DNA of 64,000 nt, from the NCBI GenBank assembly GCA_934524965.1, contig CAKSYU010000001.1:84181-148180 (forward strand), given 5' to 3'. Under the pieces are notes generated by a model, which saw only the letters and a list, made by a program, of their open reading frames with translations, was not told the DNA's origin and did not search any database. The position numbers and the translations under genes are program-made. This DNA is from an uncultured Angelakisella sp. (GTDB lineage Bacteria; Bacillota; Clostridia; Oscillospirales; Ruminococcaceae). Positions 1 to 7,174 of the stretch are shown here, piece after piece. The number at the start of each line of letters is the position of its first letter. Position 1 is the first letter of the stretch.

Positions 1-546
1 ATCAATGGAGGCAACGATGGTATTGACCTGCGTAGCGTTACCGGTGCCGAATACCGCAAATACGCCGAAAATGGCAAACAGTACACCCAAGAATTTCCAC
101 TTCTTGCCCAGACCGTTCTGGATATAATACATAGGACCGCCGACCCAGTCGCCGTGCTTATTCTTCTGGCGGTAATGTACGGCAAGTGTGACCTCGCTGT
201 ACTTGGTCACCATGCCCAGCAATGCAGAGATCCACATCCAGAAAACCGCGCCGGGACCGCCGATGGCGATAGCGCCCGCCACACCGGCGATATTGCCGGT
301 GCCGACCGTTGCCGCCAATGCGGTACAGACCGCCTGGAACGGCGTTACCGCACCATGACCTGCCTCGGCGGAGCGGTGGAACAGCTTGCCGATGGTATTC
401 TGCCAGACCATGCCGAACTTACGGAACTGGAGAAAGCCGGTGCGGATACTGAGGTACAGACCCACGCCGAAGATGAGCGCCGTGGCGGGCAGACCCCACA
501 CGATGCCATTGACGGTAGAATTGATACTGCTGATGGTTTCAAGCAT
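1..546 (-). CDS. Sodium:alanine symporter (AGCS family), N-terminal part
   Basis: The gene runs off the left edge; 182 N-terminal residues are visible. The product is a membrane transporter that takes up alanine or glycine with sodium. The visible part has the family's early hydrophobic segments, the TVGTGNIAGVA stretch (about residues 80-90) followed by IGGPGA, and the HGDWVGGPMYYI loop (about 131-142), all characteristic of AlsT/DagA-type carriers. The ATG at 544-546 follows an AAGGAAG ribosome binding site. It lies just downstream of a T-box leader whose candidate specifier codon is GCU (alanine), which independently supports alanine as substrate. The C-terminal half is outside the window. 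Confidence 0.92.
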   Translation of the reverse strand, partial: MLETISSINSTVNGIVWGLPATALIFGVGLYLSIRTGFLQFRKFGMVWQNTIGKLFHRSAEAGHGAVTPFQAVCTALAATVGTGNIAGVAGAIAIGGPGAVFWMWISALLGMVTKYSEVTLAVHYRQKNKHGDWVGGPMYYIQNGLGKKWKFLGVLFAIFGVFAVFGTGNATQVNTIVASID

Positions 547-603
547 TTACGATACTTCCTTTCTCTACACAATTTTTTACGGGATTTGTGCGGGAAAGGG
601 TAT

Positions 604-889
604 AAAAAAACGCCCCCGCCCCTGCACTTCGGCATAAGGACGAAAGCGAAAAACGCCTGCGTGGTACCACCTTACTTCGCTCCGCCCTCGCAGGCGGAAG
701 CCTCGCGGGTGTCGTAGAACACCCTGCCGCTGTAATGGGCGGCGCCCAGCGCAGCCTACCGGAGAGATCTCTTTCGGTGCGCGGCTCTGGGAGAGCTTCA
801 CACAGTACCTCACCCGCGCCTCTCACCGTCCGGCAGCTCTCTTTGGGGGGCAGTTGTGTTACTAATTCCCTTCGTTGCTTTTTATTATG
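604..889 (-). promoter_or_regulatory. T-box riboswitch, candidate alanine specifier
   Basis: The minus-strand leader of the alanine symporter contains the T-box antiterminator core AAGGTGGTACCACG (rc of 661-674). Upstream is a Stem I-like region opening with AGAGAGCUGCC. Within it GUGAA-GCU-CUCCC places a GCU alanine codon (rc of 794-796) where the specifier is expected. The terminator stem pairs CGCUUUCGUCC (rc of 638-648) with GGGCGGGGGCG (rc of 611-621), using many G-U pairs, followed by seven U (604-610). Uncharged tRNA-Ala should favour antitermination and so raise alanine import. The specifier assignment is from local sequence only. Confidence 0.88.
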
Positions 890-895
890 TTGCAT

Positions 896-924
896 ATTTT
901 AGCGGATAACACCCGCGATGTCAA
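896..924 (-). promoter_or_regulatory. Promoter of the T-box/alanine symporter transcript
   Basis: On the minus strand TTGACA (rc of 919-924) and TAAAAT (rc of 896-901) are separated by 17 bases, a near-consensus housekeeping promoter directly upstream of the T-box leader. Confidence 0.8.
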
Positions 925-1067
925 CGGGTTTTATGCATTTTTTGTGATTTTCATAAATCGAAAATTCATTCCGGATAGCTTTTTGATAAAAAAGACGGCA
1001 AAGCCCCACAAAATATGAAAGTTTATCATCATTTCTCCTGCATGTCGCAGATTTTTTGACGGAACTA

Positions 1068-1096
1068 TTGCCAAAACTATACTTGCGTGGTATAAT
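1068..1096 (+). promoter_or_regulatory. Promoter of trxA
   Basis: TTGCCA (1068-1073), a 17-base spacer and a perfect TATAAT (1091-1096) precede the thioredoxin gene by about 40 bases. Confidence 0.8.
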
Positions 1097-1137
1097 ATAA
1101 GAAACTGAAATAAAGCCAAAAGAAAGGAAATCATAAT

Positions 1138-1464
1138 ATGTCTGCGAATATTACCGAGCTGCACGCTGATAATTTTGAGCGGGAGGTTGTAAACGCCGAT
1201 CTTCCCGTCTGCATTGACTTTTGGGCACCGTGGTGTGGGCCCTGCCGCATGCTCTCCCCTGTGCTGGACGAGCTTGCCGCAGAGGAGACCGGCATTAAGT
1301 TCTGCAAGGTAAACGTTGATGAGGAGCCGGGACTTGCCGCCCAGTTCGGCGTCAATACCATTCCCACCCTGCTGTTCAGCAAAAACGGCGCCCTCACCGG
1401 CCGCACGGTGGGCTTCCGCCCCAAAGCGGAGCTGCAAAAGCTGATCGACGAGATCAAGGGCTGA
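1138..1464 (+). CDS. trxA: Thioredoxin
   Basis: A 108-residue cytoplasmic thiol-disulfide oxidoreductase of normal family length. The active site WCGPC has its cysteines at residues 33 and 36. The conserved cis-proline occurs in NTIPTLL (P76), and FWAPWC and the buried aspartate in CIDFW fit bacterial TrxA. It keeps ribonucleotide reductase, methionine sulfoxide reductase and other proteins reduced, using thioredoxin reductase, which is not in this window. The ATG follows AGAAAGGAA. It is monocistronic, with its own near-consensus promoter, and is followed by a repeat element rather than a gene. Confidence 0.97.
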   Translation: MSANITELHADNFEREVVNADLPVCIDFWAPWCGPCRMLSPVLDELAAEETGIKFCKVNVDEEPGLAAQFGVNTIPTLLFSKNGALTGRTVGFRPKAELQKLIDEIKG

Positions 1465-1495
1465 TACAGCAGTATCTGTACCAAAGCAACCAAAA

Positions 1496-1800
1496 AGGTT
1501 TTTGGTCAAGCCTTTTTCAAAAGGCTTGGCGATGCCGTCAGGCGAGAAGAAGCTAAGTCTAAACAGAGCTATTTTCACCTGCTCGGTGAAAGGAAAATTA
1601 GCAGAACCCGCAAGTAAGGGGGAACCCTCTCTTGCAGGGTTCCCCCTCTTTGCAAAACGATCCGCCGGATCATTTTGCAAATTCAACCCCTTTCGGAGCG
1701 CCCTCCGGTATAGAAGATTTCGCGCTCTGCGGAGCGCGACCAAAGACGCCGTCTTTGGAAACTGCCACCCTTTTGAAAAAGGGTGGATCGAAAATTTTTA
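1496..1800. repeat. Multi-hairpin intergenic repeat, copy 1
   Basis: This about 300-bp non-coding element is built from consecutive inverted repeats and is closely related to 5259-5525. Its blocks include TTCACC/GGTGAA, AGGGGGAACCC/GGGTTCCCCCT, a TTTGCAAAACGATCC/GGATCATTTTGCAAA block, CGCGCT/AGCGCG, CCAAAGAC/GTCTTTGG and CCACCCTTTT/AAAAGGGTGG. The left end (1496-1529) resembles the reverse complement of the right end of copy 2, giving MITE-like termini. Several stems differ from copy 2 by compensating changes. No coding signal was seen. Confidence 0.8.
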
Positions 1801-1815
1801 TTGAGCAGCAAACCA

Positions 1816-1849
1816 CCCCCGACCACAGCGGTCGGGGGCGTTGTTTTTC
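1816..1849 (+). terminator. Hairpin between trxA and plsC
   Basis: The stem CCCCCGACC (1816-1824) / GGTCGGGGG (1830-1838) is followed on the plus strand by CGTTGTTTTT. It sits just beyond the stop of plsC on the other strand, so it may serve both directions. Confidence 0.55.
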
Positions 1850-2707
1850 TTATTCGGCTTTCTCCGCGGGCGGCTCCGCATACTGGTGCGGGGTGCCGCT
1901 GCCGGGATAGGTCTTTATCAGCTCATTATACATCAGCGGCCATACATGCTCGCTTACATCGCGGGTGCCGCGGTGCTCACTGTCATAGGGCAGCACCTCC
2001 AGCACCTTCAGGTTCACCGTTGTGGGCTGCCACGGGAAGTTCTTCAGGATCTTCTCGGTGTTCTCAATGGTACACACCACAATGGGCACCTTCGCCTTCT
2101 GCGCGATCTTAAAGGCTCCGTTGCGGAACGGCAGCAGCGGCTCCTCAGTCTTGTTGGTCTGCCCCTCTGGGTAAATGCCCATCGAGACCACATTCTCGTC
2201 CAGCAGCTCCACCGCCTCGTTAATGGTCTTTACCGCCGCGCGGTTATCCTCGCGGTCCAGCGGCAGGCAGAAGCACATGTGCATCAGCTTATTGACGATC
2301 GGGATCTTGAAATTCTCCTTTTTAGAGATAAAGGCAAGGGTAAATTCCGAAAGCTCCGCCATCGTCAGCACGGGGTCAAAGATGGTGCGGTGGTTGCTCA
2401 CCAGCAAAAAGCGGGTATCCCGCGGGATCTTCTCCCGTCCGGTCACATTCACCCGCACCCGCAGCAGGAACATGCCCACCTCCACAATGTTGGTCATCAG
2501 CCAGTGGTAAAAGCGGGTGCGCCGGTCGGCGGGACGGTCGATGCGGATAAAGACCGAAAGCAGCGCCACCAGCAGCAGAAAGATGATGATGCAGCCCAGC
2601 GTGTATCCCACCGCCAGCAGAATGCCGAGGAGGATCCCGAAGCCGTGCAGCATACAGGTATAAATCGCCAAGCCGATGCCCAGCAGAATGATGATCGTGA
2701 GGATCAA
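1850..2707 (-). CDS. plsC: 1-acyl-sn-glycerol-3-phosphate acyltransferase (PlsC-like)
   Basis: A 285-residue membrane enzyme that acylates lysophosphatidic acid to phosphatidic acid in phospholipid synthesis. Two hydrophobic segments occupy about residues 1-55. The catalytic NHX4D motif is present as NHRTIFD (H106, D111), and the acyl-acceptor motif as YPEGQT (179-184). The most likely start is TTG at 2705-2707, preceded by AGAGGGAG about six bases upstream; no ATG is better placed. A promoter lies at 2780-2807. The specific acceptor cannot be fixed from sequence; other lysophospholipid acyltransferases share these motifs. Confidence 0.9.
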   Translation of the reverse strand: MILTIIILLGIGLAIYTCMLHGFGILLGILLAVGYTLGCIIIFLLLVALLSVFIRIDRPADRRTRFYHWLMTNIVEVGMFLLRVRVNVTGREKIPRDTRFLLVSNHRTIFDPVLTMAELSEFTLAFISKKENFKIPIVNKLMHMCFCLPLDREDNRAAVKTINEAVELLDENVVSMGIYPEGQTNKTEEPLLPFRNGAFKIAQKAKVPIVVCTIENTEKILKNFPWQPTTVNLKVLEVLPYDSEHRGTRDVSEHVWPLMYNELIKTYPGSGTPHQYAEPPAEKAE

Positions 2708-2779
2708 GAGAACTCCCTCTCTTTCGGGTCAATAATATTGCGAAGTCTACGCAAACTTTAAGATTTATTTAATACATCT

Positions 2780-2807
2780 ATTCTAACGAAAAGTTTTTGT
2801 TTTGCAA
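2780..2807 (-). promoter_or_regulatory. Promoter of plsC
   Basis: On the minus strand TTGCAA (rc of 2802-2807), a 16-base spacer and TAGAAT (rc of 2780-2785). Confidence 0.6.
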
Positions 2808-2847
2808 GCCTTAAAATCGTTAAAATTTCGTAAACGATACCCCACTC

Positions 2848-2876
2848 TTGCATTTTGTCCCAAGCAGCGATATACT
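2848..2876 (+). promoter_or_regulatory. Promoter of yedF
   Basis: TTGCAT (2848-2853), 17 bases, TATACT (2871-2876), about 65 bases upstream of the yedF start codon. Confidence 0.7.
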
Positions 2877-2939
2877 AAGGGCAGAATATCCTATCCAGTC
2901 CAACCAACCAAACAAATCTTTTTTACAGGAGGTACTGTT

Positions 2940-3539
2940 ATGAATCATATCGATGCCAAAGGCAAGGCTTGTCCCATGCCCGTTATGATGGCAAAAAAGG
3001 AAATGGATACCGGCTGCGAGGCGCTTTCCATCACCGTGGATAACGCCATCGCCGTGCAGAACCTGACCCGTCTGGCGGAGAGCCAGGGCTTTTCCGCCGA
3101 GACCGCCGAGGAAGGCGGCTGCTTCACCGTCACCATGCACCGCACCGGCGCCCCCGCGCAGGAGATGCCCGAGGAGCTGCTGAGCTGCTCCGTTCCCGCT
3201 GCTTCCGATTATGTGGTATTTGCCGGTCGTGATGTAGTGGGAGAGGGCGACCCGGAGCTGGGTCATTCCCTCATCAAGATGTTCTTCTACACCCTCAGCG
3301 AAAAGCCCGACCTGCCCTCCGCCATCTGCTTTATGAATAATGGCGTCCGCCTTGTCACCGAAAACGAGCAGACCATCGAGCACCTCAAGGTGCTGGAGCA
3401 GAAGGGCGTCAAGCTCATCGTCTGCGGCACCTGCCTCAATTTCTACGGTCTTACCGAAAAGCTGCAGTGCGGCACCATCGGCAATATGTACGATATCGTC
3501 GAGACCATGACCAAGGCTGGCAAGGTCATCACCGTCTGA
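2940..3539 (+). CDS. yedF: Sulfurtransferase-like selenium metabolism protein YedF
   Basis: This 199-residue cytoplasmic protein has two domains. Residues 1 to about 70 form a TusA/SirA-like fold with the signature CPMP (C11), where the cysteine would carry a persulfide or selenosulfide. The C-terminal half (about 80-199) is DsrE-like, with CGTCLNFYGL near residues 162-171 offering two further cysteines. This two-domain arrangement is typical of YedF, which in other anaerobes occurs with selenium-trafficking genes. No selD or selA is visible here. The start is the ATG at 2940, after ACAGGAGGTACTGTT, rather than an in-frame start farther upstream. A strong terminator follows. Confidence 0.88.
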   Translation: MNHIDAKGKACPMPVMMAKKEMDTGCEALSITVDNAIAVQNLTRLAESQGFSAETAEEGGCFTVTMHRTGAPAQEMPEELLSCSVPAASDYVVFAGRDVVGEGDPELGHSLIKMFFYTLSEKPDLPSAICFMNNGVRLVTENEQTIEHLKVLEQKGVKLIVCGTCLNFYGLTEKLQCGTIGNMYDIVETMTKAGKVITV

Positions 3540-3565
3540 TATCGCCGAAAAACAAATGGCACTTT

Positions 3566-3597
3566 GCTCCTCCGGCTGCCGCCGGAGGAGCTTTTTG
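3566..3597 (+). terminator. Rho-independent terminator of yedF
   Basis: A perfect 11-bp stem GCTCCTCCGGC / GCCGGAGGAGC (3566-3591) with a TGCC loop, followed by TTTTT. Confidence 0.9.
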
Positions 3598-3720
3598 CGG
3601 TCTCTGCCCGTCGCAGGCACCGCGCCCGCAGGGCGTTCCGGCTGCGCCGGAACCTGCGCGCCTTCGGCGCGCCGAGGCGGGCTTCGCCCGCCTGCCCTGC
3701 GGGCGCCCTCCCCTCTCCGC
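3598..3720. other. GC-rich hairpin cluster
   Basis: Non-coding. It contains several short inverted repeats such as GGCGCGCC-like and CGGGCTTCGCCCG stems closed by TTCG-type loops. Similar clusters occur at 48330-48425, 53640-53735 and 62000-62075. Confidence 0.5.
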
Positions 3721-3788
3721 ATATGCCGTCACATTTTACAAAACTGTAAACAATATACACCACTTCGGTCGGTTTGTGGCAAGGCATC

Positions 3789-3817
3789 TTGATTTCGTCC
3801 CCGCGCCCCGCTATACT
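3789..3817 (+). promoter_or_regulatory. Promoter of the PAP2 gene
   Basis: TTGATT (3789-3794), a 17-base spacer, TATACT (3812-3817). Confidence 0.7.
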
Positions 3818-3914
3818 ATACCCATTGGGGAATTACTATAAGCTAATATTCATTTTTCTATGTTTCCCTGTTGTCTCCAATTTCAAATTATCTTTTTTCC
3901 GAGGTCAAAACCCT

Positions 3915-4592
3915 ATGATGACAAAGCTGAAAGATTTTTTGCATAAGCGTCCCTCCGCGTGGTACATGCTGTATATTCCGGTGTACCTGCTGCTGTTCTT
4001 CCTCGTGGAGCAGCTGGTGCCCTCCACCTGTGATTACTGGGTCAGCTATCTGCCGCTGGACGACCTGATCCCATTCTGTGAATACTTTGTGGTATTCTAC
4101 TGTATGTGGTATCCGCTGCTCATCGCCACTGCCATCTATCTGTTTGCCAATGATGACCGCAGCTTTAGGCTGTACGGGCTTTTTATCATCATCGCCTTTA
4201 CCGGTACCCTGCTGTTCTGCCTCATCTTCCCCAATGGGCAAAATCTCCGTCCCGCCGCATTCAGTGATCCCAACTTTTTCACCTGGCTGGTCGGTCGGTT
4301 ATACAGCGCCGATACCAATACCAATGTCATTCCCAGCATGCATGTGCTGGGCTGTATGGCAGCCGTTTTTGGGCTGTTCCGCTGCCGCAGCACCCCTCGC
4401 TGGGCAAAAATCAGCGTAATTATTCTCACGCTGCTCATCAATGCCTCCACGGTTTTCATCAAGCAGCACAGTATCCTCGATGTCATCATCGCGCTGATCG
4501 TCAGCGTCATTCTGTACTTTGTGGTGTTCGTCTGGCTGGATAAATACATCAAGCCCACCCCGCTTCCCCTGCCAGAGGACGCTAAATCCTGA
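3915..4592 (+). CDS. PAP2-superfamily membrane phosphatase
   Basis: A 225-residue integral membrane protein with about six hydrophobic segments. The phosphatase motifs are recognisable: IPSMH in place of PSGH about two thirds of the way along, then FIKQHSILDV, matching the final H-x3-D part of the superfamily signature. Such proteins dephosphorylate lipid phosphates such as phosphatidic acid or polyprenyl diphosphate at the membrane; inositol phosphosphingolipid synthase-like members also exist. It is monocistronic. The ATG at 3915 has GAGG ten bases upstream; an ATG immediately follows and could be used instead. Substrate unknown. Confidence 0.85.
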   Translation: MMTKLKDFLHKRPSAWYMLYIPVYLLLFFLVEQLVPSTCDYWVSYLPLDDLIPFCEYFVVFYCMWYPLLIATAIYLFANDDRSFRLYGLFIIIAFTGTLLFCLIFPNGQNLRPAAFSDPNFFTWLVGRLYSADTNTNVIPSMHVLGCMAAVFGLFRCRSTPRWAKISVIILTLLINASTVFIKQHSILDVIIALIVSVILYFVVFVWLDKYIKPTPLPLPEDAKS

Positions 4593-4611
4593 AACAGCCA
4601 AAATAGCAGCA

Positions 4612-4647
4612 AGCTCCCCCGACCGTCACGGTCAGGGGAGCTTTTTT
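4612..4647 (+). terminator. Terminator of the PAP2 gene
   Basis: The stem GCTCCCCCGACC / GGTCAGGGGAGC with a GTCAC loop is followed by TTTTTT. It abuts the stop codon of the convergent acetyltransferase gene. Confidence 0.88.
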
Positions 4648-5140
4648 ATGGTTTCTCGGTCTTGTGGTACGCCAGCCGTTCACTGCCGTCCGCCAGGTAA
4701 ATGATGCCGCACTGCCGGAAGCCGTTTTTCTCAAGGCAGCCCTGCATCGGCAGGTTGATGCGGTGGGTATCGGCACGCAGGTTCCGGTGCTGCTGCCAGC
4801 ACCATTCCAGGCAGAAGCTGCATACCCCGCCGCGGTGCGCCGCCACCCCCAGCCGGTGGATCACGCCGTAGGGCGCGTCATTCAGCCACGCCCCATCGTA
4901 AATTTGCCGGTAGGTCGGCTCCTCCCCCACCGTAAAGCAGAAGACCGCCAGCGGCGTGCCGTCCTCGTCGCAGCACAGGTAGCTCCGCCCCGCCGCAATG
5001 TCCTCCGTCACCAGCACACGGCTGGGGTATCCCCCGCCCCACTGTTGGTCATTGCCGTTCTGCCGCATATAGCCGCGCGCGTGGGCATACAGCACCATCA
5101 CCGCGTCCAGATCCGCCATTTCGGTCGCTCTTATCCGCAT
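4646..5140 (-). CDS. GNAT-family N-acetyltransferase
   Basis: A 164-residue cytoplasmic protein of usual GNAT length. The N-terminus MRIRATEMADLDAVMVLYAHAR is the typical first helix region. The acetyl-CoA-binding motif A region is recognisable as IHRLGVAAHRGGV (about residues 94-106), followed by the final beta segment with EKNGF (about 136-140). It would transfer an acetyl group from acetyl-CoA to an amine, but the substrate cannot be read from sequence. It is convergent with the PAP2 gene and has its own promoter at 5175-5203. Confidence 0.88.
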   Translation of the reverse strand: MRIRATEMADLDAVMVLYAHARGYMRQNGNDQQWGGGYPSRVLVTEDIAAGRSYLCCDEDGTPLAVFCFTVGEEPTYRQIYDGAWLNDAPYGVIHRLGVAAHRGGVCSFCLEWCWQQHRNLRADTHRINLPMQGCLEKNGFRQCGIIYLADGSERLAYHKTEKP

Positions 5141-5174
5141 CGCTCCCCGCCCCTTTCACATTCTGATGATGGGG

Positions 5175-5203
5175 ATTATACCACAGCCGCCCTGCCGCCG
5201 CAA
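5175..5203 (-). promoter_or_regulatory. Promoter of the GNAT gene
   Basis: On the minus strand TTGCGG (rc of 5198-5203), 17 bases, TATAAT (rc of 5175-5180). Confidence 0.7.
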
Positions 5204-5258
5204 GTAGCAGGAGCAGTGCACTGTCCCTTGGCAAATCGTGTTCTCCCTCCCTCGCACA

Positions 5259-5525
5259 GCCGTCAGGCGACCACAAACTAAGCCGTCAGCAAGTAATTCC
5301 CTCCTGCTCGGAGGGAGAATAATTAAGAGTAAACCGTAAGTAAGGGGGAACCCTCTCTTGCAGGGCTCCCCCTCTTTGCAAAACGATCCACCGGATCATT
5401 TTGCAAATTCACCGCCCTTCGGAGCGCCCTCCGGTCTAAAGAATTTCGCTTGCTGCGGCAAGCGACCAAGGCTCCGCCTTTGGAAACCGCAAGCCTTTTG
5501 GAAAAGGCTTGACCGAAAACTTTTG
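5259..5525. repeat. Multi-hairpin intergenic repeat, copy 2
   Basis: Same orientation and block order as 1534-1800, starting at GCCGTCAGGCG. Blocks with near-identical sequence alternate with stems that changed on both arms: CCTCC/GGAGG replaces TTCACC/GGTGAA, GCTTGC/GCAAGC replaces CGCGCT/AGCGCG, and CAAGCC/GGCTTG replaces CCACCC/GGGTGG. No gene was seen between 5141 and 5660. Confidence 0.8.
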
Positions 5526-5532
5526 CATTCGT

Positions 5533-5630
5533 TTTCACCCATGTTTTTCTAATATTGTAAATTTTTTGTAAAACTTTGTGCGAATTCAACACTTTCACTG
5601 CAAATTTCCCTCGTTTTGTCCGTATTGGTG
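5533..5630 (-). repeat. Partial copy of the 230-bp dispersed repeat
   Basis: The reverse complement matches the last about 100 bases of the repeats at 51358-51590 and 63551-63780, including AATACGGACRAAACGAGGG and GTGTTGAATTCGCACAAAG. It ends just before the ribosome binding site of the phage-like cassette. Confidence 0.8.
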
Positions 5631-5660
5631 GGAGATGTTCTCCCAGAAAGGAGTGACAAG

Positions 5661-5978
5661 ATGAGTACGATATGGGGAACCCCCATCACCATCGGAACCG
5701 GCGGGCACTGGCGCGCGCTGCCGGTCACCCTGCCTGCGGCGGATTGGCAGGGCAGTCAGGCGCCGTTTTGCTGTACTCTCGCGCTCGCGGGCGTAACGGG
5801 CACCAGTGTGCAGATCCTCGCGCCCGCGCAGGAGATCACCGCCGACCTGCTTTTTGAGCTGCAGGAGGCAAACATTCAGGAGGGTGGGCAGGCAGCGGGG
5901 CAGCTGACTCTGCTTGCCTACGGCAAAAAGCCGGAAAACGACCTGCCCCTGCGGGCACTGCTGTGGGAGGAGGACTAA
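5661..5978 (+). CDS. Small phage appendage-like protein
   Basis: A 105-residue protein without signal peptide or membrane segment. MSTIWGTPITIGTGG, the ITADLLFELQEANI segment and the closing QLTLLAYGKKPENDLPLRAL pattern resemble the short beta-sandwich proteins found beside tail-fibre genes in prophages of gut Clostridia; this is from memory of that family's look, not a search. The ATG follows GAAAGGAGTGACAAG. Its stop overlaps the next ATG (TAATG), so the two genes are translationally coupled. It is the first gene of a four-gene plus-strand cassette ending at 10005. Confidence 0.6.
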   Translation: MSTIWGTPITIGTGGHWRALPVTLPAADWQGSQAPFCCTLALAGVTGTSVQILAPAQEITADLLFELQEANIQEGGQAAGQLTLLAYGKKPENDLPLRALLWEED

Positions 5979-6793
5979 TGCCGACGATTCTTTTGCTGGA
6001 GGGGGCGGGCGGCAGGCACGCACTGCACCGCTACCGCAGCTTGCTTTCCGCGGGGGCATGGGCGACGGCTGCGCTGCTGCTGGCACAGGCTGCCCCCGCC
6101 TGCCGGCTGGACGCGCAGGGCACCACCCTGCTGCCAAAAAGCAAAGCAGAAGCCGAAGCCACAGCGGTGAAGCAGCCCACCGCCGCCGGTAGACTATCGA
6201 CAGTCCAAAACGCTGACCCCGACAACACTTTGGCGAGGAGCGGCAAAGCCGCCGGAACCGTGCCGCTTAGCGGCAAAGCCGAAGCCGAAAACAATGCGGC
6301 AGAACCGGCGGAGCACCGACGAGTCATGGCGATCCCTGCCCTGCTGCCGGGCTATGGGGCCGGAGGACAGCCGACCGGCAAGGCGAAAGCCCTGCCGCTG
6401 GGCGGCACAGCGGCGAAAAATGCCGCAGAAAGCGCTTTGCTGGGGGTGACTGGAATACTGCCGTCTATTACCGAGAGAGCCGCCACAGCGCAGTGTGGTA
6501 GCCGTGGGACAGTTTTTGGCGGAACTGTCGGCAGCATGGTCGGCAAAAATGCCGCAAAAAGCAGCGAGACAGCCGAAGCGGCAGTCTGTCAGCCAGTGGA
6601 GGGAAAAGCCGCCCTGCCGCTGCGAAAGACCGATGCCGCCGGACTAAAGGCAACGGCAGAGATTACGGTGCTGAGCCTTGCTGGATTGTCTTTGGTGCCG
6701 GAGTGGGAATATCCGGTACAGCAGGGCAGCAAGCTATATATCCCACAGGGATACTCCATTTCTCGAGACGGCGACAAGCTGGAGCTTGCATAG
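5978..6793 (+). CDS. Alanine-rich hypothetical protein with phage-like C-terminus
   Basis: A 271-residue protein of unknown function. The start overlaps the upstream stop as TAATG. Residues about 45-215 are low-complexity, rich in A, G and K, with repeated GKAEAE/GKAAG/GKAKA units; the matching DNA carries repeated GGCAAAGCCGAAGCC-like motifs. The C-terminal 35 residues are of different character (VPEWEYPVQQGSKLYIPQGY) and look like a short structural domain seen in phage baseplate or fibre proteins (tentative). There is no signal peptide with a convincing cleavage site. The middle may be an expanded or eroded region. Confidence 0.5.
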   Translation: MPTILLLEGAGGRHALHRYRSLLSAGAWATAALLLAQAAPACRLDAQGTTLLPKSKAEAEATAVKQPTAAGRLSTVQNADPDNTLARSGKAAGTVPLSGKAEAENNAAEPAEHRRVMAIPALLPGYGAGGQPTGKAKALPLGGTAAKNAAESALLGVTGILPSITERAATAQCGSRGTVFGGTVGSMVGKNAAKSSETAEAAVCQPVEGKAALPLRKTDAAGLKATAEITVLSLAGLSLVPEWEYPVQQGSKLYIPQGYSISRDGDKLELA

Positions 6794-7174
6794 CAGACTG
6801 AACAGGAGTTTACCACACCGCAAAAGCGAAGCCAATTGCCCGTTTGCCATGGTTTGGCACCGAAACTGCCGGGCAACGATCTATCCCAACGAATAGTCCA
6901 CTTGCCAAAGCGGTGAAAAGACGGAACATGCCGCACAGCGAACGACAAAACCAACCGACCTCTTGCCATGGTCAAGCGCCGAAGCCGGCAATGAAATGGT
7001 GTTTGCCGCTAAGCCTATGAGGAAAGACAAGACGATCTGGCTGCCTGCCGGTGGTCAGATGGGGAAACACAAGGAGGGGAAATGACATAAAAAGCAATAT
7101 ATTCACCAACAGACGAACCGGAAAGACAAACCGCCGAAAAAACAGGATCAACAGCAGAAAGGAGGTGAACGGAA
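6794..7174 (+). other. Gap with degenerate repeats inside the phage-like cassette
   Basis: No convincing gene. Two related segments (about 6835-6880 and 6961-6995) share TTGCCATGGT, a CCGAAR core and GGCAA, echoing the repeated DNA of the gene before. It ends in the strong AGAAAGGAGGTGAACGGAA ribosome binding site of the next gene. It could be eroded coding sequence. Confidence 0.4.
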
